From assembly GCF_030063135.1 (NCBI RefSeq), contig NZ_JASISO010000039.1, positions 17,245 to 81,244 of the forward strand: 64,000 nucleotides of DNA. The letters run 5' to 3'. The translations under genes and the position numbers were made by a program. The DNA comes from Streptomyces sp. G-G2 (GTDB taxonomy: Bacteria; Actinomycetota; Actinomycetes; Streptomycetales; Streptomycetaceae). The first letter of the stretch is position 1; every line of letters begins with the position of its first letter. Under the pieces are notes generated by a model. It made no database searches, was not told where the DNA came from, and saw only the letters and a list, made by a program, of their open reading frames with translations. Shown here in pieces: positions 56,759-64,000 of the stretch.

Positions 56759-57350
56759 CGAGAAGTCGCCTTCCTTCAAAGGCCCGCCCCAGCGTGACCT
56801 CGTCCGCGTACTCCAGGTCTCCCCCGACGGGGAGTCCGCTGGCCAGGCGGGTGACCTTCAGGCCCATGGGCTTGATCATCCGGGCGAGGTACGTCGCCGT
56901 CGCCTCGCCCTCCAGGTTCGGGTCGGTGGCCAGGATCAGCTCGGTCACCGCCCCGTCCGCGAGGCGCGCCAGCAGCTCGCGGATGCTCAGGTCCTCCGGG
57001 CCGACGCCCTCGATCGGGCTGATCGCCCCGCCCAGGACGTGGTAGCGGCCGCGGAACTCACGCGTCCGCTCGATCGCCACGACGTCCTTCGACTCCTCGA
57101 CCACACAGATCACGGTGAGGTCCCGGCGCGGGTCGCGGCAGATGTTGCACCGCTCCTCCTGCGCCACGTTCCCGCACACCGCGCAGAACCGGACCTTGTC
57201 CTTGACCTCCAGCAGCGTGTGCGCGAGGCGGCGGACGTCGGTGGGCTCGGCCTGCAGGATGTGGAAGGCGATCCGCTGCGCGCTCTTGGGCCCGACGCCG
57301 GGCAGCCTGCCCAGTTCGTCGATCAGGTCCTGGACCACGCCTTCGTACAA
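56751..57350 (-). CDS. recR: recombination mediator RecR
   Basis: 199 residues, standard length. A helix-hairpin-helix (GRLPGVGPKSAQRIAF), a C4 zinc site (FCAVCGN and RCNICRD), and a Toprim domain (LILATDPNLEGEATATYLA) are in order. It loads RecA at gaps with RecF/RecO. The start is TTG 57350 with AAGAAGG about 12 bases upstream. It lies 60 nt after ybaB, with a hairpin in between. Confidence 0.97.
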   Translation of the reverse strand: MYEGVVQDLIDELGRLPGVGPKSAQRIAFHILQAEPTDVRRLAHTLLEVKDKVRFCAVCGNVAQEERCNICRDPRRDLTVICVVEESKDVVAIERTREFRGRYHVLGGAISPIEGVGPEDLSIRELLARLADGAVTELILATDPNLEGEATATYLARMIKPMGLKVTRLASGLPVGGDLEYADEVTLGRAFEGRRLLDV

Positions 57351-57374
57351 CGGACTGCCTTCTTTCGTTTTCGC

Positions 57375-57396
57375 CCCCGGCGGGTGTCCGCCGGGG
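57375..57396 (-). terminator. perfect hairpin between ybaB and recR
   Basis: CCCCGGCGG and CCGCCGGGG pair perfectly around a 4-nt loop. No T run follows, and the genes are in a conserved order, so it may be an attenuator or processing site more than a full terminator. Confidence 0.4.
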
Positions 57397-57410
57397 AGTG
57401 GGGGAATCGC

Positions 57411-57755
57411 TTAGAACGGGAGGCCGGGAATGCCGCTGCCGCCGCCCAGGCCCTGGGCCAGCGGGCCCAGCTTCTCCTGCTGGAGCGCCTGCGCGTTCTC
57501 GTTGGCCGCCTGGACCGCCGCGACCACCAGGTCGGCGAGCGTCTCGGTGTCCTCGGGGTCCACGGCCTTGGGGTCGATCACCAGCGCGCGCAGCTCGCCG
57601 GACCCGGTCACCGTGGCCTTGACCAGGCCCCCGCCCGCCTGGCCGTCGACCTCGGTACGGGCCAGCTCGTCCTGGGCCGTGGCGAGGTCCTGCTGCATCT
57701 TCTGGGCCTGCTGGAGCAGCTGCTGCATGTTGGGCTGGCCACCGCCGGGGATCAC
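57411..57755 (-). CDS. YbaB/EbfC nucleoid-associated protein
   Basis: 114 residues. MIPGGGQPNMQQLLQQAQKMQ and ELRALVIDPKAVDPED are diagnostic. It binds DNA as a dimer and is usually found beside recR and dnaX. Start GTG 57755 with GGAGTGAG upstream. First gene of the ybaB-recR-DUF5063 unit. dnaX is not in the window, so it may be absent from this side. Confidence 0.95.
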   Translation of the reverse strand: MIPGGGQPNMQQLLQQAQKMQQDLATAQDELARTEVDGQAGGGLVKATVTGSGELRALVIDPKAVDPEDTETLADLVVAAVQAANENAQALQQEKLGPLAQGLGGGSGIPGLPF

Positions 57756-58010
57756 TGGTCACTCACTCCACTTGTCGGACTGCTACGGGTGAAACCGAGC
57801 CTACGTGCTCCCCGGGCGCGGCGCCCTACGCCGTGGAGACCAACTCTTTCGAGTGAGGGTGCGGCGTGCACGTACCTGATCAAGGCCTCCTTGCGGGCGG
57901 AAATCCCGGGATTCGTCGCCCACCGCCCGCCATTCGGAGGTAGGAAGGGCATGCGCACCATTGCGCACACGCGCACCACCACACGTCAGCGCAGGCAGAG
58001 GGAGTGCCGG

Positions 58011-58769
58011 GTGAGCCAGCCGGAGATGCAGCCCGAGGGGCCACCCCGGGATCCCCGGGAGGAGGGCGGCGGACCGATGGCCGCGGGCGACCCGACCGGC
58101 GATCTGATCGGCCGCCCCTTCCCCCTGGGAGACTGGGGTGAGCCCGCGGAGCGGCTCGACGAGCTGTACCGGCGGGTCGAGGCCGATGCGCTGCGTACCG
58201 CCGGGTGGTATCTCTGCGACCGCGCCTGGAAGCGGCGCGGGGCCCGGATCCTGCGGGGCGGGGCGGCCCTGGGCACGCTCGCGGGGGCCGCGATGCCGCT
58301 GCTGGAGCTGACCGGATCCGCGCCCGGACTGGCGGCGTACGGCTACCTCTCCCTGCTCCTGGGCGCTGCCTGCCTGGCCTGCGACCGGTTCTTCGGGCTG
58401 ACGTCCGGGTGGATGCGGGACGTGGCGACCGCGCAGGCGGTGCAGCGAAGACTCCAGACGCTCCAGTTCGACTGGGCGTCGGAGAACGTGCGGGAAGTGC
58501 TCGGCCCGACCGAGGGGACCGCCAGTGAGGCCGCGGACCGCTGTCTGACCGTGCTGCGGCGCTTCCAGGAGGACGTGACGGAGCTCGTGCGCTCCGAGAC
58601 CGCGGACTGGATGGTGGAGTTCCGCTCCGGTCCGGCGCCGCTCGTGATGCAGTCCCTGGGCGCCTCCGGCAGCCGCGCCGACGCGGGCGGCCCGCCGGTC
58701 CGCTTCCCGCTCCCCCCGGGCACCCGCCCGAACATGCCGCGCCAGCGGCCGCCGGAGCAGCCGCGCTGA
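58011..58769 (+). CDS. SLATT-domain two-helix membrane protein
   Basis: 252 residues. A charged N-terminal helix region (LDELYRRVEADALRTAGWYLCDRAWKRRGARILRG is spread across residues ~55-90) is followed by two hydrophobic helices with GTLAGAAMPLLEL and YGYLSLLLGAACLACDRFFG, then a long helix (ATAQAVQRRLQTLQFDWAS). This is the SLATT pattern, predicted as a pore-like effector in nucleotide-signalling defence systems. No SMODS cyclase or other defence gene is near. GTG 58011 with AGAGGGAG upstream. Function here unknown. Confidence 0.8.
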   Translation: MSQPEMQPEGPPRDPREEGGGPMAAGDPTGDLIGRPFPLGDWGEPAERLDELYRRVEADALRTAGWYLCDRAWKRRGARILRGGAALGTLAGAAMPLLELTGSAPGLAAYGYLSLLLGAACLACDRFFGLTSGWMRDVATAQAVQRRLQTLQFDWASENVREVLGPTEGTASEAADRCLTVLRRFQEDVTELVRSETADWMVEFRSGPAPLVMQSLGASGSRADAGGPPVRFPLPPGTRPNMPRQRPPEQPR

Positions 58770-58832
58770 GCGCCCCGGAACCCGGCCCCGCACGGCGGGC
58801 TCCGGGCTCCGCCACCGGGCGGCCGGCCGCCC

Positions 58833-59483
58833 TCAGCTGAAGATGATCATCGACCCTTGGCCGAGGCTCCGGGTCGCCGCCGCGTGCAGGCCCAGCCAGA
58901 CGTGGCGCTCCCGCGCGAAGGGGCTGTCGTCGTACGGGATCGGGGCCGCCGACTCCTCCAGCGAGGTCGGTCGCCCCGGGGGCGCGGGCGGTGCGGGCGG
59001 GTTCCCCGGGTCGATCCCGATCGCCGGGCCCACGAACGCCAGCTCCCTCAGCAGCCCCTGCGCGGAGCCCAGCGGCCCGCCCCCGGCCAGCAGCTCCTCG
59101 TTGGCCAGCGGAACGGCGAAGTCCACGGGTACGTACGCCCCGGCGTGGTCGTAGTGCCAGACCAGGTGCGACTGCTGGGCCGTGGACTCGAACATCTCCA
59201 GCAGCTGTTCGTAGTCCCCGCCCAGCTCGTCCACCGGAGTCACCGGCAGTCCGCAGAGCTGGAGCAGGTAGGCCCTGCGCAGGAAGTGCAGGGCGTCGTA
59301 GTCGAACCCGGCCACCGGGGCCACGTCCCCCGACAGCCCGGGCATGTACGCGAAGACGGGCACGGACGGCAGTCCGGCCTCGCCGAGCGCCTTGTCGTAC
59401 GAGGCGATCTCCTCCGCGAAGGGATTGTCGGGGCTGTGGCACAGCACGTCGACAAGGGGCACCAGCCACAGGTCACAGGCCAC
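58833..59483 (-). CDS. hypothetical protein
   Basis: 216 residues: ACDLWLVPLVDVLCHSPDNPFAEEIA, FLRRAYLLQLCGLPVTPVDELGGDYEQLL, LVWHYDHAGAYVPVDFAVPLAN, ending RSLGQGSMIIFS (these are separate segments). No signal peptide or membrane helix, mixed alpha/beta. I do not recognise the family. GTG 59483 with GGAC-GGAGC upstream. It is convergent to the SLATT gene with 63 nt between stops. Confidence 0.7.
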   Translation of the reverse strand: MACDLWLVPLVDVLCHSPDNPFAEEIASYDKALGEAGLPSVPVFAYMPGLSGDVAPVAGFDYDALHFLRRAYLLQLCGLPVTPVDELGGDYEQLLEMFESTAQQSHLVWHYDHAGAYVPVDFAVPLANEELLAGGGPLGSAQGLLRELAFVGPAIGIDPGNPPAPPAPPGRPTSLEESAAPIPYDDSPFARERHVWLGLHAAATRSLGQGSMIIFS

Positions 59484-59642
59484 GCGGGCTCCGTCCGGTC
59501 GTTGTCCGCCGATCGGCCCAGCGTAGTGCGCCGGACACCCTGAGCGAAGGGGTCGGGTCCGCCCCCGTCGGCAGAGGTCCGCACGAGGCGGCCAGGGCGC
59601 GTGCCGGGCGTCGCGACGGGGCGAACGCTGCCTGACGCGGCA

Positions 59643-62114
59643 CTAGCTCCGGCCCACCCGCCAGACCCATACGTCCCGCACCTTGCGCGGCGGCTCGCCC
59701 AGCAGGTCGGTCAGCGTGCGCACCAGCTCCGCCGAGCGGTCCTGCTCGGGCACGACCACCGCGCCCGCCTTCCAGTGCGACAGGTCGCGGCGGGCCTGCT
59801 CGCGCCACTGCGGCCCGATCGTGGGCGGATCCGCGCCGTAGCGGACGTCCCGGAGCAGGTTCGACAGGTGCCGCGGGGGCGCACCGTAGATCCCGATCCG
59901 GTCGGGGCCCCAGGGGCCGTTGTAGTAGCCGTCGGCCAGCCGGAACCCGAAGTCCGCCTCGACCTGCCAGCGCAGCGCGTCGGCCGCGCTCGGGTCGGGC
60001 AGCGGCACGGCGACCAGCGACTCCCCGTCCTTGACGTACGGCTTCCAGGCGCCGGAGGTGATGAACGCGGGCACGGGGTCCCGGTCCCGCACCGCCAGCG
60101 GCAGCGGGAGCACCGGGAGGAGGACGGCGGCCACCGCCAGCACGCCCAGCGTGCGGTGCTCGCGCACGGGCAGCCGGACGATCCGGTCCAGCACGAGGGC
60201 GAGCAGGATGCCGAGGACGGGGGCGCAGATCATCGCCACCCGCCCCTCGATGACCGACTCGAAGAGCGGCAGCTCGATGATCCAGCGCCACGGTCCGGGC
60301 AGGGTCAGGCCGGTGTGGGGGACGGGGACGACGGGTCCCAGGGACAGGACGGCCGCCGCGACGCCGGTGATCGCGAGGGCGCGGACGAACGGACGCCGCC
60401 ACATCCAGACGCAGACGAGCGTGCCGAAGGCGAGCAGGGGCCAGCCGTAGAAGGCGTTCTGCTCGGTGGTGTTCATGGACAGCCGGCCCGCGGTCTCGGG
60501 GTCGCCGAAGAGCGAGCGGCCCGCGTACTCGATCAGGGCGCGCGGGCTGTTCCCGGCGTTGTCCCCGTGCAGCACCGAGTGGTAGCTCTGCGGGCCGGAG
60601 AACTGCCACCACAGCGGGAAGACCACCAGTGGCAGGCAGACGGCCAGTGCGACGGCCACACCGAGGCCCAGCGGGCGCCAGGCCGTGCGCACTCGTTCGC
60701 GGTCGACCAGCAGGTGGGCGAGGGCGAAGAGCAGCAGGCCCAGGGCGGCGATGAGCAGGGGCTCCTCGCCGATGAAGATCTGGTAGGCCGCGAACAGGCC
60801 GAGCAGTACCCCGTCACGGGTGACGTTGCGTCCGTCGCACAGGCGCAGCGTCCGGTCGATGATCAACGGGATCATGAAGAGGACGACGAAGTTCGGGTGG
60901 CCGTTGGCGTGCGAGATCATCGGCGGCGCGAAGCCGGCGAGCGCGCCGCCCGCGGCCGCGGCCCAGCGGGAACGCACCACGCGGCGCCGGATCAGCCAGT
61001 ACCAGGTCCAGCCGGAGGCGGCCATGCCGAGGGTGAGGACCAGGACGAAGGTGACCGTCGCGCCGAAGGCGAGGGTGACCGGGATCAGCGGGACGGTGAG
61101 GCCGAGCATGGTGGCGTTGGCCATCAGGTTCACGCCGTCGGGCATGCCCTGGGCGAGGGTGAAGAGGGGATTGCGCAGGTGGGTGATGTTGTCGGTGGTG
61201 ACGCCGACGAACCACTCCCACTGGTTCTGGTCCTGGAGCGCGTCGCGCAGGTAGGCGCCGTCGAGGTCGGACCAGAGGCGGTGGAAGAGGAAGAACGAGA
61301 GGGCCACGAAGAAGGCGGCGACGGCGAGGCCGCCCGCGTTCAGCCGGAACAGCTCGCGCAGGCGGAGGCCGAGCATCCGGTCGCCCCGGGGAGCGGGGGT
61401 CCGCTTCCCGGCCGTGGCCCGCACCGGCAGTTCCTCGGTCGTCCAGCCCTGGCCGCGGCACCAGCGCAGCACCTCGGCGTCGACGGCCGGACCGTGCAGG
61501 GCCGAGGCGGCGAAGGCCGCGCGCGCCCGCTCGCCGTCGAAGAGGGCGAGGGCGAGGGTGTCGGCGCGGAAGCCGGGCACTCCGGGGATGCCGAGGGCGC
61601 GCGCCACGGGCCCGCGGCGGCGGCCGAGCACCGCGGCCGTGGCGGGCGGCGCGAGGTCCAGGGCCCGCTCCAGGTCGCCGAGCACGTCCGGGTCACCGTG
61701 CACGTCCGGGTCACCGTGCACGTCCGGGTCACCGTGCACGTCCAGGTCACCGTGCACGTCCAGGTCGCCGACGTGCGGGAGGCCGGTGATCAGGACCCGG
61801 CGCCCGGTGGAGGCGGCGACCGCGGCACGCAGGGTGCGGGCGGTGCGGACCCGGGGGTCGGCGGGCGCGGGGTGGCCGTCTTCGCCGGCCGCGACGACCA
61901 GGACCTCCCAGGACCGGGGCCCGGCACCGGATCCGGATCCGGACCGGGGGCCCGGGTCCGTGCGTGCGTCGAGGGCGGTGCGCAGTTGGTCCAGGAGCGG
62001 GGCGAGGCCGTCCGCCGGAGCGCCCGGCGGCGTCCGCAGGATCACGCTCAGGCGGACCGCTTCCGGCCGCGTGGCGCCCGTACGCGCGTCGAGGTATCCG
62101 CTCGGGGCGCTCAC
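59643..62114 (-). CDS. large polytopic membrane protein with glycosyltransferase-like architecture
   Basis: 823 residues. The N-terminal ~210 residues are soluble (a GT2-like remnant, LSVILRTPPGAP, plus a repeat region), followed by about 11-12 helices and a C-terminal extracellular domain (PDRIGIYGAPPRHLSNLLRD is one segment). TDNITHLRNPLFT and MPDGVNLMANATM after the first helix resemble the donor-binding loop of GT-C glycosyltransferases. It contains five GDPDVH repeats (from 61683-61772). GTG 62114 overlaps the stop of the GntR gene (GTGA), which is unusual for such a protein. The substrate is unknown. Confidence 0.72.
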   Translation of the reverse strand: MSAPSGYLDARTGATRPEAVRLSVILRTPPGAPADGLAPLLDQLRTALDARTDPGPRSGSGSGAGPRSWEVLVVAAGEDGHPAPADPRVRTARTLRAAVAASTGRRVLITGLPHVGDLDVHGDLDVHGDPDVHGDPDVHGDPDVLGDLERALDLAPPATAAVLGRRRGPVARALGIPGVPGFRADTLALALFDGERARAAFAASALHGPAVDAEVLRWCRGQGWTTEELPVRATAGKRTPAPRGDRMLGLRLRELFRLNAGGLAVAAFFVALSFFLFHRLWSDLDGAYLRDALQDQNQWEWFVGVTTDNITHLRNPLFTLAQGMPDGVNLMANATMLGLTVPLIPVTLAFGATVTFVLVLTLGMAASGWTWYWLIRRRVVRSRWAAAAGGALAGFAPPMISHANGHPNFVVLFMIPLIIDRTLRLCDGRNVTRDGVLLGLFAAYQIFIGEEPLLIAALGLLLFALAHLLVDRERVRTAWRPLGLGVAVALAVCLPLVVFPLWWQFSGPQSYHSVLHGDNAGNSPRALIEYAGRSLFGDPETAGRLSMNTTEQNAFYGWPLLAFGTLVCVWMWRRPFVRALAITGVAAAVLSLGPVVPVPHTGLTLPGPWRWIIELPLFESVIEGRVAMICAPVLGILLALVLDRIVRLPVREHRTLGVLAVAAVLLPVLPLPLAVRDRDPVPAFITSGAWKPYVKDGESLVAVPLPDPSAADALRWQVEADFGFRLADGYYNGPWGPDRIGIYGAPPRHLSNLLRDVRYGADPPTIGPQWREQARRDLSHWKAGAVVVPEQDRSAELVRTLTDLLGEPPRKVRDVWVWRVGRS
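61683..61772. repeat. five-unit 18-bp in-frame tandem repeat in the membrane protein
   Basis: Five 18-bp units CACGTCCGGGTCACCGTG; the last two have A for G in CCAGG and the final one is diverged at its end. They encode DVHGDP-type hexapeptides (minus strand). Confidence 0.97.
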
Positions 62115-62791
62115 GCGCCCGTCGCCTTCAGCTCCGAGGCCCAGTCCAGGCCGTGCTGGTTGTAGGCGTGCACCAGGCGGCGTACCTCGTTCGCGTCGGC
62201 GAGGGTCACCGCGTCCACGAGTTCGTCGTGCCCGCTCCACAGCGCCGCGTGCAGCCTCGGCTCGCGTTGGAGGTACGGCACGGCGAAGACCCAGCACTGC
62301 ACGCGGATGCGGTGCAGGAACTCCGAGATGTAGATGTTGCCCACCAGCCCGCTCAGCTCCCTCCAGAACCGGAGGTCGTATCCGATCAGCACTTCGAGGG
62401 AGCCGCTCTGCGCGGCCCGCCGGGCCTCCTCGGCCCGCCGCCGCACCGATACGAGCATCTCGCCCGAGCCGGGGGCCGTACCGCGCTCGACGAGCCGGCG
62501 GAATATCCCGTCCACTATGAGCGTGCGGGCCTCGACCATGCCGCGGAAGTCGTCGACGGAGAAGATCCGGACGCGGAAGCCGCGGTGCTGTACGGAGTCC
62601 AGCAGGCCCTGCGCGGAGAGGTCCACCAGCGCTTCGCGCACGGGCGTGGCCGAAACCCCGTACTGCTCGGCGATCTGCTTGACCGTGAACTCGGTCCCCG
62701 GGGGCAGGCGTCCCGCGAGCACCTCGTCACGCAGCGCGTCCGCGATCTGCTGGCGAAGTGTGTTGCGGGTGACAGCGCCGCTGCCTGGCAT
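62111..62791 (-). CDS. GntR-family regulator with FCD-type ligand domain
   Basis: 226 residues. The N-terminal winged helix shows LRDEVLAGRLPPGTEFTVKQIAEQYGVSATPVREALVDLSAQGLL, split over consecutive helices; the all-helical C-terminal domain has the metal-ligand pattern LRFWRELSG and AHRR-like RRLVHAYNQHGLDW. ATG 62791 with GGAG nine bases upstream. It follows the aminotransferase by 109 nt and probably controls it or the membrane gene. The ligand is unknown. Confidence 0.93.
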   Translation of the reverse strand: MPGSGAVTRNTLRQQIADALRDEVLAGRLPPGTEFTVKQIAEQYGVSATPVREALVDLSAQGLLDSVQHRGFRVRIFSVDDFRGMVEARTLIVDGIFRRLVERGTAPGSGEMLVSVRRRAEEARRAAQSGSLEVLIGYDLRFWRELSGLVGNIYISEFLHRIRVQCWVFAVPYLQREPRLHAALWSGHDELVDAVTLADANEVRRLVHAYNQHGLDWASELKATGA

Positions 62792-62900
62792 AAGGGTCCG
62801 TCTCCTTCATAGAACTCCGGACACCTTAGGCCAGGCGGCGGACCGCGGCCGAGACGCTATGTGCTCACTGTGTGGCCATTGTGCGGATATGTCATGGCCG

Positions 62901-64000
62901 TTATGCGGATACGGCGTGCCGGTCCGCGACCGTCAGCGCCTCGTCGAGGAGGGCGAGGCCTTCCTTCGCCTCCGTCTCGGAGATGGTGCAGGGCGGAACG
63001 ACGTGGGTGCGGTTCATGTTGACGAAGGGCCACAGGCCGGACGCCTTGCAGGCGGCCGCGAACTCGGCCATCGGCGCGTTGTCGGCGCCCGCCGCGTTGT
63101 AGGGGACGAGCGGCTCGCGCGTCTCCTTGTTCCGTACGAGCTCCAGCGCCCAGAAGGCGCCCAGGCCGCGCACCTCGCCGACCGAGGGGTGCCGCGCGGC
63201 GATCTCGGCGAGCGCCGGGCCGATCACGTTCTCGCCGAGGTGGGCGGCGTGTTCCACGACGCCCTCCTCCTCCATCGCGTTCATCGTGGCGACGGCGGCG
63301 GCGCAGGCGAGCGGGTGGCCGGAGTAGGTCAGTCCGCCCGGGTAGGGGCGGGTCGCGAAGGTCTCGGCGATCGCGCCGGAGATCGCCACGCCACCGAGCG
63401 GTACGTAGCCGCTGTTGACGCCCTTGGCGAAGCAGATCAGGTCGGGAGTGACCTCCCAGTGCTCGGCGGCGAACCACTTCCCGGTGCGGCCGAAACCGGA
63501 CATGACCTCGTCCAGGATGAAGACGATGCCGTAGCGGTCGCACAGCTCGCGGACCCCGGCGAGGTAGCCGGGCGGCGGGGTCATGATCCCGGCCGTGCCC
63601 GGCACCGACTCCAGGATGATCGCCGCGATGGACTGCGGCCCCTCGAAGGCGATGGTGTCGGCGAGGTGGCGCAGGGCGCGCTCGCACTCCTGCTCCTCGG
63701 TCCCCGCGTGGAAGGCCGAGCGGTAGAGGTAGGGGCCCCAGAAGTGCACGACCCCGGCCGAGGCGGTGTCGGAGGGCCAGCGGCGCGGGTCGCCGGTCAG
63801 GTTGATCGCGGCGGCGGTGGCGCCGTGGTAGGAGCGGTACGCCGACATGACCTTCTGGCGGCCGGTGTGCAGCCGGGCCATCCGGACGGCGTTCTCGACG
63901 GCCTCGGCGCCGCCGTTGGTGAAGAAGATCTTGTCGAGGTCGCCGGGGGTCCGCTCGGCGATGAGCCGGGCGGCCTCGGAGCGGACGTCCACGGCGAAGC
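62901..64000 (-). CDS. class III PLP aminotransferase, C-terminal part (runs off the window)
   Basis: At least 366 residues; the N-terminus is beyond 64000. FFTNGGAEAVENAVRMAR, YRSYHGATA and FILDEVMSGFGRTG are the PLP motifs; the Schiff-base Lys is in ICFAKGVNSG. It resembles omega-amino-acid:pyruvate/aspartate aminotransferases. The ORF remains open up to the end. Substrate unclear; the neighbouring GntR may regulate it. Confidence 0.92.
   Translation of the reverse strand, partial: FAVDVRSEAARLIAERTPGDLDKIFFTNGGAEAVENAVRMARLHTGRQKVMSAYRSYHGATAAAINLTGDPRRWPSDTASAGVVHFWGPYLYRSAFHAGTEEQECERALRHLADTIAFEGPQSIAAIILESVPGTAGIMTPPPGYLAGVRELCDRYGIVFILDEVMSGFGRTGKWFAAEHWEVTPDLICFAKGVNSGYVPLGGVAISGAIAETFATRPYPGGLTYSGHPLACAAAVATMNAMEEEGVVEHAAHLGENVIGPALAEIAARHPSVGEVRGLGAFWALELVRNKETREPLVPYNAAGADNAPMAEFAAACKASGLWPFVNMNRTHVVPPCTISETEAKEGLALLDEALTVADRHAVSA

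Noticed and set aside
61683..61772. Possible CRISPR-like array because of regular 18-bp repeats.
   Set aside because: No spacers between units, in-frame coding repeat, no cas genes.
59601..62165. Plus-strand frame of about 850 codons opposite the membrane protein.
   Set aside because: Arg/Gly/Gln/Asp-rich shadow frame; the minus strand shows clear membrane helices and family-like loops.

Overview
The window looks like chromosomal core DNA of a Streptomyces (or a very close relative). Evidence: GC content around 70 % or more by eye, strong third-position G/C bias, purine-rich ribosome binding sites mixed with many leaderless starts, and marker genes such as bldG with its partner anti-sigma factor, wblA, crp, a K+-independent H+-pyrophosphatase and the topA and ask/asd neighbourhoods. 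From memory, the left and middle gene order follows the S. coelicolor block from topA (SCO3543) through bldG (SCO3549), crp (SCO3571) and wblA (SCO3579); the ask/asd end corresponds to about SCO3614-3615. I see no insertion sequence, prophage, integrase or CRISPR array. One tRNA gene, tRNA-Pro(CGG), is present.

Layout. 1-7.2 kb (minus strand): 5' end of topA, a small membrane protein, an N5-glutamine-type methyltransferase, a small lipoprotein, hppA, then the anti-sigma/bldG pair. 7.3-15.2 kb: a DEAD/DEAH helicase with a TTA codon near its start runs into a minus-strand seven-gene tad-type pilus cluster (CpaE/Ssd-like, TadA, TadB, TadC, Flp-like pilin, two TadE-like pseudopilins), mostly with overlapping stops and starts. 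A pair of perfect DnaA boxes sits just upstream of that cluster. 15.7-20.5 kb: HAD phosphatase, a probable 6S-like RNA, a degenerate Fic-like protein, a MinD-like ATPase and a secreted NodB-like deacetylase. 20.7-28.7 kb (plus strand): a SulP transporter fused to carbonic anhydrase, acsA, nhaA, a holin-X-like membrane protein and an epoxide-hydrolase-like enzyme.

29-39.3 kb: MarP-type membrane protease, CoA pyrophosphatase, nth, crp, a nucleotidyltransferase, a metallo-beta-lactamase fold protein with a NUDIX partner, RidA with DUF4177, two ArsA/GET3-like ATPases, and wblA. 39.7-44.4 kb: class A PBP, YqeY, a metallophosphoesterase with a Pr6Pr-type membrane protein, and tRNA-Pro. 44.5-53.5 kb: an ArsB/NhaD-type permease, a cyanamide-hydratase-like HD protein beside a CodA-like deaminase, a His-rich small protein, an S9 peptidase, SURF1, and a SigE-family sigma factor with a probable membrane anti-sigma. 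53.6-57.8 kb: an operon of YbaB, recR and a DUF5063 gene, then lysC (with an internal beta-subunit start) coupled to an asd homologue whose catalytic Cys is replaced by Ser. 58-64 kb: a SLATT protein, an unknown protein, a large GT-C-like membrane protein coupled to a GntR regulator, and a partial class III aminotransferase.

Recurring themes. Many promoters place a TANNNT -10 box 6-8 nt before the start codon (leaderless mRNAs). Several genes carry in-frame tandem repeats with units divisible by three. The observations I rate highest are the Cys-less Asd homologue in the lysC operon, the paired DnaA boxes upstream of the Ssd/Tad cluster, the 6S-like RNA locus, the SulP-carbonic anhydrase fusion with a Cys/His-rich linker, the bldA-type TTA codon in the helicase, and the DasR-like site upstream of acsA.
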